Notes under the pieces: generated by a model
The model's input: the letters and a program-made list of their open reading frames with translations, nothing else
The model's database searches: none
Told to the model about the DNA's origin: nothing
Part shown: positions 10,102-19,873 of the stretch, piece by piece
Numbering within the stretch: the first letter of the stretch is position 1
How the letters are laid out: each line of letters starts with the position of its first letter
Assembly (NCBI GenBank): GCA_014529385.2
Contig: JABFUD020000275.1
Location: forward strand, 1-64,000
DNA: 64,000 bases
Source of the DNA: Adiantum capillus-veneris
Taxonomy: Eukaryota > Streptophyta > Polypodiopsida > Polypodiales > Pteridaceae
Direction of reading: 5' to 3'
Translations under genes and position numbers: made by a program

Positions 10102-10969
10102 AACAGAACATGAAGTTATTGTATCCAATTGTAGGAACATGTGAAGTCACTTTATACACACAAATGAAATAAACGAAAATGACAAAAGGCTACCAAGAAA
10201 AATGTACCTCATAGATAACCATTATAAAGAAACACAAGTACATTGTGGAGGATATACAATCGAGAACAATTATCTTGATTGAACCAACATGTGTGTATAA
10301 TCATGCATTGTTAACCACTAAACATGAGGAAAGCCCGCTTTTGTATTATTTACTTCGTCAAACTCCATGTAATTATTTCTCGGGACTCAATTGAGTTTTC
10401 AGATTGTAATATATTAAATATGTGGATAAGCAAAACCCATGGTAAAAAGTAGGAGGTGATTTTAAGAGATAGAACCTTCAAGGCTGAGGTATAACGACCA
10501 ATTTTTGTAACCTGAATGACAACTTTTAAATCAACCAACTTTTGAGCTCAACTAAGTGTGCCGTGAGTATTGTGTGAGAGAGTGAGTGATCTTCTTCTAC
10601 TCTCTACACGTGCTATGAATGCTACATTGTGAAGAAATCTTCACCATTGTGTTAGCAATGGCAAGAGCTACGGGATGATGCCAAACTTGCACGGTTTTGG
10701 TCTCTTCACAAAGAGATCTTGCATGAGCTTTGAGGTGAGTTTTCTATCTAACGGTGCATCCAAATAGAGATTTCTATATGTCATTGCGTTCACGGAAATT
10801 AGAACTACACTTTAAGCCTAAACACGTCTAGAATTAGTGACCTATAATTTTTGGCCTATCTTCATAAGCGATTTCTGCACCAAGTGTTTACAAGTAGTGA
10901 ATTGGGAATAGAAACTTTAGGGTAGTGTCCTTTAGGTGTCTAGAGGTCACCCCTTGAAGTCTAGTTGGA
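10102..10969. other. Stretch without a recognisable gene (copy 1)
   Basis: I see no coding frame or element terminus here. The segment 10540-10740 resembles a transcript leader (CT-rich, with a GAGGTGAG donor-like site near 10731), but no exon can be linked to it. Confidence 0.5.
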
Positions 10970-11055
10970 TATACCAATTTGTGGAACTTTGTTGTCAAGC
11001 GCGCTCATGCAATGACGTAACTGGGATGGGTGACCTCCCAATAAGGCTGTCACCC
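10970..11055 (+). repeat. 5S rRNA-derived sequence (copy 1)
   Basis: The run GTCAAGCGCGCTCATGC, then 10 bases, then CTGGGATGGGTGACCTCCC follows the 3' half of plant 5S rRNA, covering the box A region (AGTTAAGCGTGCT) and box C (AGGATGGGTGACC) of the internal Pol III promoter. GTGGAACTTTGTTGTC upstream aligns with CAGAACTCCGCAGTT. The 5' third is reduced to an ATACCA-like remnant, so it is not a functional 5S gene. 5S-derived sequences occur in Cassandra-type TRIM elements and in SINE3 elements. I could not delimit an LTR here. Part of the unit (AATTTGTGGAACTTTGTT) recurs at 11248. Confidence 0.7.
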
Positions 11056-11060
11056 TAGGA

Positions 11061-11760
11061 CCATCAACTAGTATAGAGCCATAATTGTGCACGTTAAGAG
11101 ACTGTGTGGAAAATATGAATGAATGAGCGTTCCAAGTTTGGCTTAAGGGGGTGGTTGCTGGGGTAAGCTCAACTTGTGATGACAAGGCTTGCATAAAATG
11201 GATACACCAGAGGTCCACCTTAAGGTTTTGGGGTATAAATGGCTAGACAAATTTGTGGAACTTTGTTCTAAAAATTGGTGGCAAGACACACAATGCCCTA
11301 CCCAACAACCATATTGAACATATTACAACAAAAAATGAGATGCAAAACTGACAAAAGTTAACAAAAGTGAATTGACAAAAGAACAGCATAATGAATAAAT
11401 CATGGGCAAAAAAACTTGAACACATCGATAGATTGTTAAGTTGGATCAAAATGTACAAGTTACAATGCATTGGCCATTATGGAAAATTGTTAAACTAAAT
11501 TACACTGTTTTGAATCATCTACAAAATTGACATATACATGTCATCTCCTAATACATGCTATATAGAAGTAAGACTAGTGCTAGCTAGGGCTAGTCTGACA
11601 TTGGCTCATTTGACATCTCATCATGACCCAAGGGTGTCTTTATCAGGTTTTGCAAAAACAAAAACAATAAGAATTTCTATAAGTATAAATATACCAATAT
11701 AAATAGTATAACAAGTTATTATTAAAATGCAATAAATTTTAGAGCATAAAGTTAAATAAT
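11061..11760. other. Stretch without a recognisable gene (copy 1)
   Basis: Apart from the repeated AATTTGTGGAACTTTGTT at 11248, I see only AT-rich DNA with no open frame that looks coding. Confidence 0.5.
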
Positions 11761-11764
11761 TACC

Positions 11765-12535
11765 AAGACAGGTTGAGAGCCCAGAATGTCCATAAGCACC
11801 TTAAGCCCTTTTTGTTCGCATACTCACGCTCGTACAATGTGGGGTTATGTCCAATCATTGAACACTATTTAGGACATAAAAAGAAAATGTGATGTTAAAA
11901 TTTAAGATTACAAACACCAAAAACTACTTAACCTAGAGAAATGCAATAACACTTCCAAAGTTGGCCTCATATGACACCCATCTATTGTCTTACTCAAGTG
12001 GTGCGAGCCCTACCTCTACTCATGCTCTGGCCACCTCCCTTTGTTGCTTCCACTTGTTGGGATTCTCACGTGCTTCTTGCTTTGCAATCTTCCAATCTTC
12101 TTTAGTCGGCCAAGCTGACCTACTCCACCCATGCTTTATTTCTTTTTGCACTTTGGAACGCTTTTGCTTGCAGTTCTCATGCATCCGCACCTTCATTAAG
12201 TCTTCAGTGAAGCGCTCTCTTGATTTGCCATGAGAAACCCGTCATGGTGCATATTGATGACTCTATCTTTCAATTCATTGGGCATTTCAGTACAGGTATT
12301 TAAAGTGCCAAAAAACATGAGAGCATAGGACACGCATGTGCAAAATCACCTTCTTGCCATCCTCATCCAAGATCAAGTTTCCACTGATGTCGATCGGCGA
12401 GTATGGAAAGCCCTCTTGCCTATTGCGGGCTGAACCTAGGTGTCAATGCAAGCGTCTTGGTAGGGGTCTCAAGCGGTGTCTCAATAGGGGTCACGACTAC
12501 AGATTTCTCCACAGGATTTACCTTTGTCTATAAGA
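11765..12535 (-). pseudogene. Decayed transposase-associated ORF, Transposase_24-like (copy 1)
   Basis: Read on the minus strand from about 12535 leftwards, conserved-looking pieces appear in shifting frames. They are TP-rich repeats (TPIETPLETPTKT), then SPIDISGNLILDEDGKKVILHM, then MPNELKDRVINMHHDGF, then a 70-codon open piece ending at about 12021 with RSKVQKEIKHGWSRSAWPTKEDWK, then NPTLYEREYANKKG near 11830. The order (ELKD helix, then a Lys/Arg-rich segment with conserved Trp, then a Glu-rich helix) is reminiscent of the plant Ptta/En/Spm Transposase_24 family. The match is weak and from memory. Stops and frameshifts make it a remnant. Confidence 0.4.
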
Positions 12536-12589
12536 TTTGTCTTTGATTCTTGTTACTTTTGCAACTCTAAATATAGCATTAATGTACCT

Positions 12590-13378
12590 GTAAATGTTGC
12601 TGGCTACCTCTTGGAAAAGAGAGTATTAGCATTTTATCTTCTTTGTAGGCCTAGTGTTGGTCAAACCAAACCTTACATGCTCTTCATGATTTTGGATGCT
12701 AAGGGTAGCAACCATTTCTTTTTTACTTGTAGCCTTACCCATGATTTCTCTGTTACCTGGCTTACTCTGTGTAATCTCTAGAATTCTCTAAATGTTGTCT
12801 ACAACCATATTGCAATTTGCTTCTTTATCCAGTAGAGCATTGCATCTGACACTTGCTCCTTTTGTAGTGCTAAGAACTATAACTATTCTCATTGCTTGCT
12901 CTATTGAAGGTCTTTGTTCTGATTTTGCCATGGTCTCATCTTGATCTAGCTGTGTCTCTATGGAGGGTGACTTGAGACTTTTTGTTCCACTCTGACTTGC
13001 ATCAGCTGATTTAGCTGGCAATGAGTGATTGATCTTTGAACTTCCTATTGCTTTTTGGTTGTTTGCAATTTCGTTCTTCTTAATTTCTGGCTTTGGTGGC
13101 ATTCTTTGCTCAATAGCTATTGTGGTTGCTCTTTGCCCTATTTGATCTGCACTTGCTATTTCTTGATTTGCTTTAAGCTCTTTTGAAGTTCTATTTGATG
13201 GAGATGAATCATCTTCAATAAGATGTGCTTTGATATAAGTCTCCATTTTAACTGTGCTTGAGGACTTTGTGCTGTCGTCCACGGGTGACCAGTCCTGGTC
13301 TTCATTCTTTGTTGTCTGTGACTCTGTCATGTTTGCATTCTGTATCTTTAACATCTTCTGGGCCATTGACATTCCCAT
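12590..13378 (-). pseudogene. Retropepsin-like C-terminal piece of minus-strand ORF chain (copy 1)
   Basis: The minus-strand open frame 13378-12788 (196 codons) is mostly Ser, Lys and Gln-rich linker. It ends VRCNALLDKEANCNMVVDNI before a TAG. The pattern C-x-A-L-L-D-x-x-A-x-C-N-x-V is that of a retropepsin active-site loop (LLDTGAxxN), with TG replaced by KE. The same frame continues for about 60 codons after the stop with KPGNREIMGKATS and HEEHVRF, as the next protease strands would. This suggests the chain is a Gag-protease polyprotein of an unfamiliar retroelement whose protease is dead. Confidence 0.45.
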
Positions 13379-13624
13379 TATGATGTTGTTGGCATATCCT
13401 TTGCTGTGATCACATGAAATTGAGCTATGATGATATGTGAACTTACTTCAATGGTGGTAGAGATGATTCCCAAGCATTCTGCTCATTTGTCTCCTGATAT
13501 ACTCACAAATTTAGGAGCATCTTCCAGTTGTGGTTGGCCACATCTTTTCCAAGTGCGAAAAGACATGAGGTTCTTGTCTAACTAAAAATCTAGCTTTACT
13601 TCTCTTGACAATATTTCTTCATTT

Positions 13625-14320
13625 TCACCAACAATGTTGCACGATCATCGTAGGATTCATGTTTGAATTGACTGCTTTTGTTGTGGCAGCGTCCTTTGGT
13701 TGAACTTTATCTGCATTTTCTTTTCTTTGACCACCTGATTTTGTTGATGTTGAGTCTATTGACTGTAATAGTACACTTTTTGTTTGCAATTGATGAGCAT
13801 TGTCTACCTGCATCTGAGTAACTTTTGATCTTAGAAGATCCATTGTACTTTCTGGAAGAATCTATCTCTTTGGAGGAGAATTTGGTGGTGACCTTTGTGT
13901 AGCTTTCTAAAATTTAGCTTTCATTGATTTTGACTTTTTTGTCATCTGTTCTAGCAGCTTGAGGCTTTGCATCATCTTCAGATAGTCTGTGACTTCAGCC
14001 TGGCCATCCGTAGGGGCTTGTACAAGGTCATGATCTTGCTGATATTCATTGCCATGTGCATCTTGATATGCATATGTGAGGTTGATCACATGTAACTTCT
14101 TGAATACTATTGTACTTTTTGGCTTTTGACTTTGACTTGTGGAGATCTGTTGAAACTTTTTCCCTTGATCTTCATAGAGGCATTCATCTGTAGGCTCTGA
14201 TGGAATTTGGCTCAATTGGAAACTTCCAACAGCCATATGATCTTTCAATGGTTTCTGCTTTGAAGAGGTCTGTTGGCTAGAAGCTCTAGGGCTTCTAACT
14301 AGTGTAGCATTTCTTGGCAC
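13625..14320 (-). pseudogene. Middle part of minus-strand ORF chain (copy 1)
   Basis: Two open stretches, 14320-13907 (137 codons) and 13843-13625 (72 codons), are in the same frame. The gap between them translates sensibly (Ser, Pro, Lys, Arg-rich) apart from two TAG stops, so they were one ORF. Residues 49-56 (YEDQGKKF) and 85-93 (YQDAHGNEY) are two further copies of the aromatic-x-D-x(1-2)-G-x-x-aromatic motif seen upstream. The rest is low-complexity Ser, Gln and Lys-rich. I do not recognise the family. Confidence 0.5.
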
Positions 14321-14580
14321 ATAAGCTGAGCATGATGGACTTACAGCTCCCCCTTCCTAGGGTGATCACTATAGCCTGCTACATTTTGTAAGAGTTCAAA
14401 ATTGTAGTCTCACCTTTTGGGACTGTGAAGCTACACTTTGGATAGCACTGTTGATGTTTAGCATCTGTAAACCTTCGGCATAGTTTCCTATGTATCTCCT
14501 TGAAACATGACAAATTATGCCCCAAGTCAAGTTGTAGATAGCATTATCTTTGCCCTGATATTTTCTATCCTATGGGTCTC

Positions 14581-15204
14581 CTATGATATGAGATTCTGTG
14601 GTTTCGAGACCCAAGGCATCATAGATGCTAGGCTCTTGTCTATATCTACGACTGTTTTGGTCAAAGTATATGTTGGTTTGATCACAACATCGAAGTTTGA
14701 TTTCAATGGAGGAGAGTTTGGCTCTGAACAGATTTTTGGGTTCACTCGGGTAATATCCTTCAGCTCTAGAGAGGATGGCCTATAATAGATTCTTTTCTTT
14801 GAAATGAACCATCCTTTCTGATCTATCACTGGGCGCACTTGTAGGAAGTGGTATGTGGGCCGTTCAAACACTGGTTGATCCTTTTTGTACAGTTTTCCTT
14901 TTTGGTCTACATAGTGTGCATATGAATTATGTGTACCATACAAAGCTAACATCATTCTGTTTGATGTGTCTCTAGACTCGTGAATGATTGCAGATTCAAA
15001 ATCATTTGCAAACCTAATAGTCTTTTCAACCTTTGGTGATATCTGGACATCTTGACCAAATTCATGCAGGAATTTGTTGTTCAAAGAATCAATTTCAAGC
15101 TTTTCAGGTGTCTGTGCATCTTTATGCTGATTTTGAACTTGCACTGCTTTTACTGGTTCTTCTAATGGTAATGTAGAATCATCTGATTGCATTAAAATTG
15201 ACAA
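14581..15204 (-). pseudogene. Repeat-bearing part of minus-strand ORF chain (copy 1)
   Basis: A 207-codon frame with YVDQKGKLY at residues 98-106, followed by a hydrophobic stretch and VRP at 123-125. A second unit begins GWFISKKRIYY (131-141) and again ends in VNP (154-156). With the upstream ORF this defines a unit of about 35 residues. The frame differs from its neighbours, so frameshifts separate it from the pieces at 15950-15462 and 14320-13907. A degenerate zinc-knuckle-like string, CGQKGGNFFEDC, lies just upstream at about 15294-15335 in another frame. That fits a Gag nucleocapsid, but His and one Cys are missing. Confidence 0.5.
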
Positions 15205-15461
15205 GTTAGATGCACTACATCAAAATTCGCATTTCTAATTTTCTCTGTACCTTGCTTGGCAGTTGATGTATCCATGTTGTCTAGATTTCTTGGACAATCT
15301 TCAAAAAAATTTCCACCTTTTTGTCCACAATCTGAGAAATACGCCATGATCGGTGGTATTTCAATTGTCAAGCTCTATCTGAGAAGTTTCTGCTTCTATG
15401 CTTGCCAAATTGTCGGCTTCTTCTTTTAGAACACTAAGCATCAAGCTGTAGAATGCTCCAT

Positions 15462-15950
15462 CTAGAACTTTGTACGTCTTTGGCTTGGTTCTCCAATTAG
15501 ACTGGCTTCAACTGGTTGATCTGTTGGAACTTGCAATTTTGGCTCTCGACTATAGATTTCACCAATGTAATCCATGTACAATGACCCTGATTGCATATGT
15601 ACCAACTGTATGTTTGGCTGGCTTGTGCATATTTTTGAATAAACATTTGGGTTGACTTTCTGAACTTTTATCTGCACTTCATCTTTGAGCTTGCAATACC
15701 TGGCTCCATTGAAGTCTGTGAATATGTGGGTGTTCGCTAAATCTGGCTTTACTCTGATCAATAGGATCTTAGATCTTGTGTTGCTTTTATTGCTCATCAA
15801 GTATCTATGGCCTTCTGAATCTGTGTACAAAAATTTATCCCCATTGTAGCCATATAGCTGTAAAATCTGCTCTATTGCAGTTGTGCATGTGTTGTCACTG
15901 TTATTGGCTTGCTCTTCTCTACTTGAATTCTTGGCTCGATTTGAGTCCAT
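15462..15950 (-). pseudogene. N-terminal repeat part of minus-strand ORF chain (copy 1)
   Basis: A 162-codon ATG frame. After a polar N-terminus and a short helix (AIEQILQLYG) come three copies of a motif: YTDSEGHRY (42-50), FTDFNGARY (77-85) and YMDYIGEIY (125-133). The first two are each followed about 20 residues later by V-K/N-P. Spacing is 35 and 48 residues. The coding sense continues past the stop in a different frame (KTYKVLDGAFYSLML, about 15480-15358). The repeats would suit a small beta-hairpin module. No known domain recognised; a Gag-like role is inferred only from the downstream protease-like end. Confidence 0.5.
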
Positions 15951-16184
15951 GTTGGCTCAATCTGTAACAACTCTCTCCTAGCAGATCTTGGTATCGATTA
16001 GCAAAATTTCTACTGCCCGTACTAACCTAATTTGCAATTACATGTGAGTTGTGTCCCTGTTCGTTCGATTAGAAGCTCAATTTGGAATGCAATCACTTGC
16101 ACTTGCCCATTTCTAGCATGCAAAATTTTAAAATTTGTCTGTCCCTCAAACGGCTTTGAGTTGATCTTTTTCGGCTTTTTCCGA

Positions 16185-16385
16185 CTATCCTCCTACTATT
16201 TCTAACTGTTCCACTGTTTGCTCGGTTTTTTCTTGGCTGTTGTTCTTGATTTTTGCTCGCTTTGCGGTACACTTCTCCGGCCTTGCTTTTTGGATTTTGA
16301 TTTTGTTCGTGTGTGATTTTTTCCGGCGATGTGTGTGTTTTTTGCTTTTCTGCTTCTTTCCGGCTTTTTCTGGCACTTTCAACAA
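16185..16385 (-). other. Short Lys-rich open frame of doubtful coding value (copy 1)
   Basis: Sixty-six codons with about one third Lys or Arg, upstream of the minus-strand ORF chain. The composition comes from the T-rich DNA here, so it may be chance. It could be the leader region of the same element. Confidence 0.2.
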
Positions 16386-17100
16386 CTTATTTTTTATTTA
16401 TATTAATCTTTTGTGAAATTTTGAATTTTCTACTTTTTTTACTATTTTTATAATTTTTTGAAAAAGTTTTGATTTTTAATGAATTTTTTGTGAATTTTCT
16501 TTTTTTTTGTGATTTTTTTGAATTTTATGGGATTTTTTGAAGGTTGTATGATTTTTTATGATTTATTGGAATTTTTTCGATCAGTGCTTTATTTTTTATG
16601 ATTTTTTCGGAGCCGTTATGGATTTTCTACAATTTTTAATGATTTATCTGTGAGTTTTTTATTTTTGATTTTTATTGTTTGTTTTTTTTTTAATAACGAT
16701 TTTTTATGACCTTTTAATTTTTTGTAAGTTTTTTTTAGTGAGGTTTTTCTATTTTCTAATGAATTTTTAATGTGTTTTTTTCCATTTTTCTAGAATCTTT
16801 TAAACTCTTTTATAAAAAAAAAGTATTAAATGGCTTTTTTGGTTTTTTATTATTGTTTTTTGTGATTTTGTTTGATTTTTTTACTTTTTTTATAATTTAT
16901 TTATAATAGTAAAATTTTAAAAAAGAACTACCTAAATAGATGATAGTAGGATGTGCATAGTATTATCCGTGTGTGGACTTGATCCCAATGCTAAACTTGC
17001 TTTTTAGTTTATTTTTTTGGTGGCCATTGAGGGTTTTTTGTCTCCCAGTGTCCGCCAAACTATCTACAAACTTGGAAAATTGGTGCAATGGATCTCCTAG
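16386..17100. other. T-rich stretch without a gene (copy 1)
   Basis: From 16386 to about 16925 the plus strand is dominated by T runs with GATTTTTT and AATTTTTT words recurring at irregular spacing. There is no clean tandem unit and no open frame. From 16930 to 17100 ordinary sequence leads into the TNP2 fragment. Confidence 0.6.
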
Positions 17101-17104
17101 AAGG

Positions 17105-17800
17105 AGATTGATGCAGTTTCTATACCATTCGCTCAACAAAACGTTGTGAAGGTTTGTTGCATGTTTGAGACACACTTTCCTACCACCATGCTGACCATTC
17201 AAGTGCATCTTCTTGTTCACATAATTGACAAGGTGGAAATAGTAGGCACAATGCATTCTAGGTGGATGTTCTTTTTAGAACATTTCATGAAAACGCTCAA
17301 GGGATATGTGCGTCACGAGAAGGCACGTCCAGAGGGTAACATGGAAGAGGGTTGTCTAGTTTCACAGTCCCTTGTATACATTGGAGAATGGCTCACTGGA
17401 GTTGATAATGGAGGAGATCTGCTTTGGTACACCATTGATGTTGAGTGCATTTTTGCAATTGTGATGTGCAATCTTGGTGTGTAAAAGAACATGATAGAGG
17501 ATCTAGAGGCTAAGATCAATCGATTTTGCATTCTTCACAACCCAATGATGCAAAAGTGGATTTTAGAGTACAAGGATGCAAAGCAAGAGAGACAAAGGGC
17601 ATGACTTGAGTGGAGATGGAGAAGTCAACCACCGTGAATTATTTGACGGGACTTGAGAGCCTACCACCATTCATGAGATTAAGATGGTTGCACAATTCCT
17701 TGAAAAGTGCACAACAACATGGTGAATAGGTGGCTTAGGAGAAGTGGGAGTACTCCACGAGGATGCAGCCCCAATGTATGCTTATAATCTTAGACCCATG
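17105..17800 (+). pseudogene. TNP2-type CACTA transposase, C-terminal part (copy 1)
   Basis: The open stretch 17146-17484 encodes a clear DUF4218-type segment: THFPTTMLTIQVHLLVHIID, a short gap, then SRWMFFLEHFMKTLKGYVR and RPEGNMEEG. In plant En/Spm (CACTA) TNP2 proteins the same order is FPPSFF-DIMVHLLVHL, YRWMYPFERYLKTLK-YVRN and RPEGSIAEGY. After a stop at 17482 related sequence continues (NRFCILHNPMMQKWILEYK), then decays by about 17800. The N-terminal transposase domain is absent from this side. The fragment is a remnant of the transposase that moves CACTA elements. A Copia LTR starts 66 bases further on. Confidence 0.85.
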
Positions 17801-17865
17801 GCATAATTTTTTGTATTGGCGGCCACTCATTATCATTGTTGGTTGTAGTATAAGTCATACACGTT

Positions 17866-18077
17866 TGTTACCATGTGCTAGAACACAATTAGGACCACCG
17901 GGGCATTTTTTCCCTTGCTAGGAGGTTTTTCCCCCCATGCATTGTATATACGTCCATCACTCTAGGGCTATCTTACCTTTCCATTGCACACTGATTAATA
18001 TACTCTTTTTTGTGTGCCTTGAGCTTCCTTTGTCTTATCCAATCCGTGTGTGTTTTCTTGCAACCCTAATTCCAACA
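17866..18077 (+). mobile_element. Copia LTR (5'), about 85% like the LTR at 45937
   Basis: The 212-bp block starts TGTTACCA and ends CTAATTCCAACA. It aligns along its length with 45937-46161 (shared GGGGCATTTTTT, GCATTGTATAT, CCATCACTCTAGG, TGTGCCTTGAGCTTCCTT), with the second being 13 bp longer. A Met-tRNA type primer-binding site follows at once. The 5-bp flanks of the two LTRs (ACGTT before this one, AGATT after the other) differ, so either the target duplication has decayed or they come from two insertions of one family. Confidence 0.85.
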
Positions 18078-18078
18078 A

Positions 18079-18094
18079 TTGATATCAGAGCAGG
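18079..18094 (+). other. Copia primer-binding site (initiator tRNA-Met type)
   Basis: TTGATATCAGAGCAGG begins two bases after the LTR end. The Copia consensus from memory is TGGTATCAGAGC, so there are two mismatches. It confirms the plus-strand direction. Confidence 0.75.
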
Positions 18095-18442
18095 TTGCAT
18101 CCTCTTGAGCTTAATCGCCAGTAGCTCCAACACACACCTGCTCACTTTCTCCAATTTTTGTTAGCTTTGGCAAGAGTTGGCAGTTTGAAAAATCTTTGGG
18201 TGAGCTTGTAGTTCTAATGTCTGCTCATATTTTTGATTTGGGCTCATTTCGGCCTCAGTTTCCGCCACTACATGTAGAACTGTGCAGGCTATTTTGTCAT
18301 TTTTTGCAAAACATTTGTGAGTGACGTTTTCTTCATAACAGGTCCCTTATAGTCTTCTATGGTTTGTGCTATATAGAACGTGTTTCTCTCACTTTCTTTC
18401 TCCTCTTTTCGGGTGGTTTTCACATCAGGTGCAGCATTTACC

Positions 18443-18932
18443 ATGGCTGACAACAACACATATGTGTTCAAGATGTTTGTTGTTAGGATAGATTGGATGG
18501 GGACAATTACCCTATGTGGGCCTATATGATGCAACATGTTCTTGTGCCAAAGGTAGTTTGGAACATTGTGCAAGGCATTGATGTACCTCCTGGATTTTGA
18601 GAATAAAAGATGCACAGTCTCATACATTGATTGTGTAGTCTGTGAAGTGCACTATTACTCCCCACATTCGTTTAGCAAAATCTCCAAAAACAGGCTTGGG
18701 ATATTTTGGTTGGTCTTTATATAAGTTGAAACAATGAGGCAAAAAATGCATTGTTGCGTAAAGAGTTGAGTTGAAGATTATGCATGAGGAAGATGACATG
18801 GACGCTTTTCTTGTTGGTGTCAAGGAGAACAATGAGCAACTTATTTCTACAAGTGAAGTCATTTTTGACAGTTCCCTTGTGTAGACTGTTGTCGATGCTT
18901 TGCCAGACTTTTGCTAGTACTTGGAGACTTAT
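18443..18932 (+). pseudogene. Copia gag fragment, interrupted by an LTR insertion
   Basis: An ATG (MADNN) is followed, across several frameshifts, by typical plant Copia Gag signatures: LDGDNYPMWAYMMQHVLVPK and VWNIVQGID, then an AWDILVGLY-like and NNEAKNALLRKEL segment, then MHEEDDMDAFLVGVK and a VVDALPD-like stretch of the UBN2 domain. At 18933 the sequence changes at the TG of another LTR, so the rest of gag is missing. At least two frameshifts and several stops are visible, so the piece is long dead. Its 3' counterpart may be 45363-46161. Confidence 0.8.
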
Positions 18933-19852
18933 TGTTAACTGAGTCACATCAGTTAACAGAAGCAGCTAAAGACCGAAGACGTACAAATGCACATCGAAGA
19001 TCAATACAAAGAAGCAGTAAAGATTGGAGTTACACATTTTTCACGTCTTCCCAAAATAGTCATGTATTGTAAATTCTCAATTTATTTCAAGCCATTGTAA
19101 TATTTTAATGTGTTACGGGATCAATGGAAGTTCTAAGCTGTAAAGACCAGGTCAGTTAGTGTGCCTAGGTAGCAGATTCAGTAAGTGGTGAAGCCCTAAA
19201 GGCCTTGGGCGCCCGGACATTGCATATTTTTACCCTAGGTATAAGGCAGTGTATAAAGAAAATTAGGGTTCTCAAACTCATTTGCTGAGAGCACTCTTTG
19301 GTGAGAGCTTTGGAGGTGTGTGGCTATGGAGTCCTTTAGCTTCTCCTTGCTCATGTGACTTGGTTAACACTAATCAATGCTTAATTCTCTTTCACTATGC
19401 CTCGCTCATGCTTCTTATGATTGCCTATGATGCTTTGATTAGCTAGATCGTAAATAATTAGTGATTAAATCCCTCTCTAATCTTGTGTGATTGCCCTCTC
19501 TTGCTTGTATGTGCATGTAGGTTTGATTGGAGTGTGGTGATCAATAGATATGTGTGTGTGTGCTTGTGATTAGTGTGTTGCATGATAGGATTAGTGTTGT
19601 GTGCGTCTTGCAATCGTTAGTGTGTGTGATTGGGTTGATTGGAGGTGAAGAGAAGTGGATGTGGAGATTGCCCTTCAATGTGGCTTAGCTCCTCCATAGG
19701 CCGAGAAGCTCACCTCATAGAGTCACCATTCGTGTTTCCATGATTAGCTCACTAATCGTGTGAGTGTTTCCATGCCCTACGGGTAGCTCATCCCTTGGAA
19801 TTGATAATTTTGTTGGTCATTGGAGCTATTGCAATGATGGAACGCCCCAACA
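18933..19852 (+). mobile_element. LTR of a second element (R1) inserted in Copia gag
   Basis: The block starts TGTTAACTGAGTC, precisely where the Copia Gag frame breaks, and ends GCCCCAACA immediately before a primer-binding-like sequence. It is about 920 bp long. TATAAAG-like sequence occurs near 19252, followed by GGGTTCTCAAACTCA-type leader DNA. No second copy of this LTR is visible in the window, so the element is truncated or its 3' half has been displaced. Confidence 0.65.
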
Positions 19853-19873
19853 TTTGGCGCCATTTTCGTGGAC
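19853..19873 (+). other. Primer-binding-like site of R1
   Basis: TTTGGCGCCATTTTCGTGGAC follows the LTR end. It keeps TGGCGCC and TGG of the tRNA-Asp type site but differs in the middle, so it is degenerate. Confidence 0.55.

Larger units (their letters stand above)
1..17600. repeat. Left copy of a 46.4-kb-period direct duplication
   Basis: This interval matches 46383-64000 almost base for base in the same orientation. The offset is 46399 near the start, 46398 up to the GA tract, 46400 after it, 46401 between about 5060 and 6186, and 46400 from there to the end, so each shift marks a small indel. Differences I saw: a 19-bp stretch missing here at about base 14, a 2-bp and two 1-bp indels in the first 320 bases or near 5060 and 6186, one GA unit, and single-base changes near 208, 3768, 6730 and 7687. 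I saw none from 7.7 kb to 17.6 kb. The true left edge is outside or at the window start. Confidence 0.97.

Noticed and set aside
10970-11055. A functional 5S rRNA gene
   Set aside because: The 5' part is deleted or unrecognisable and there is no gene-length (about 120 bp) match.
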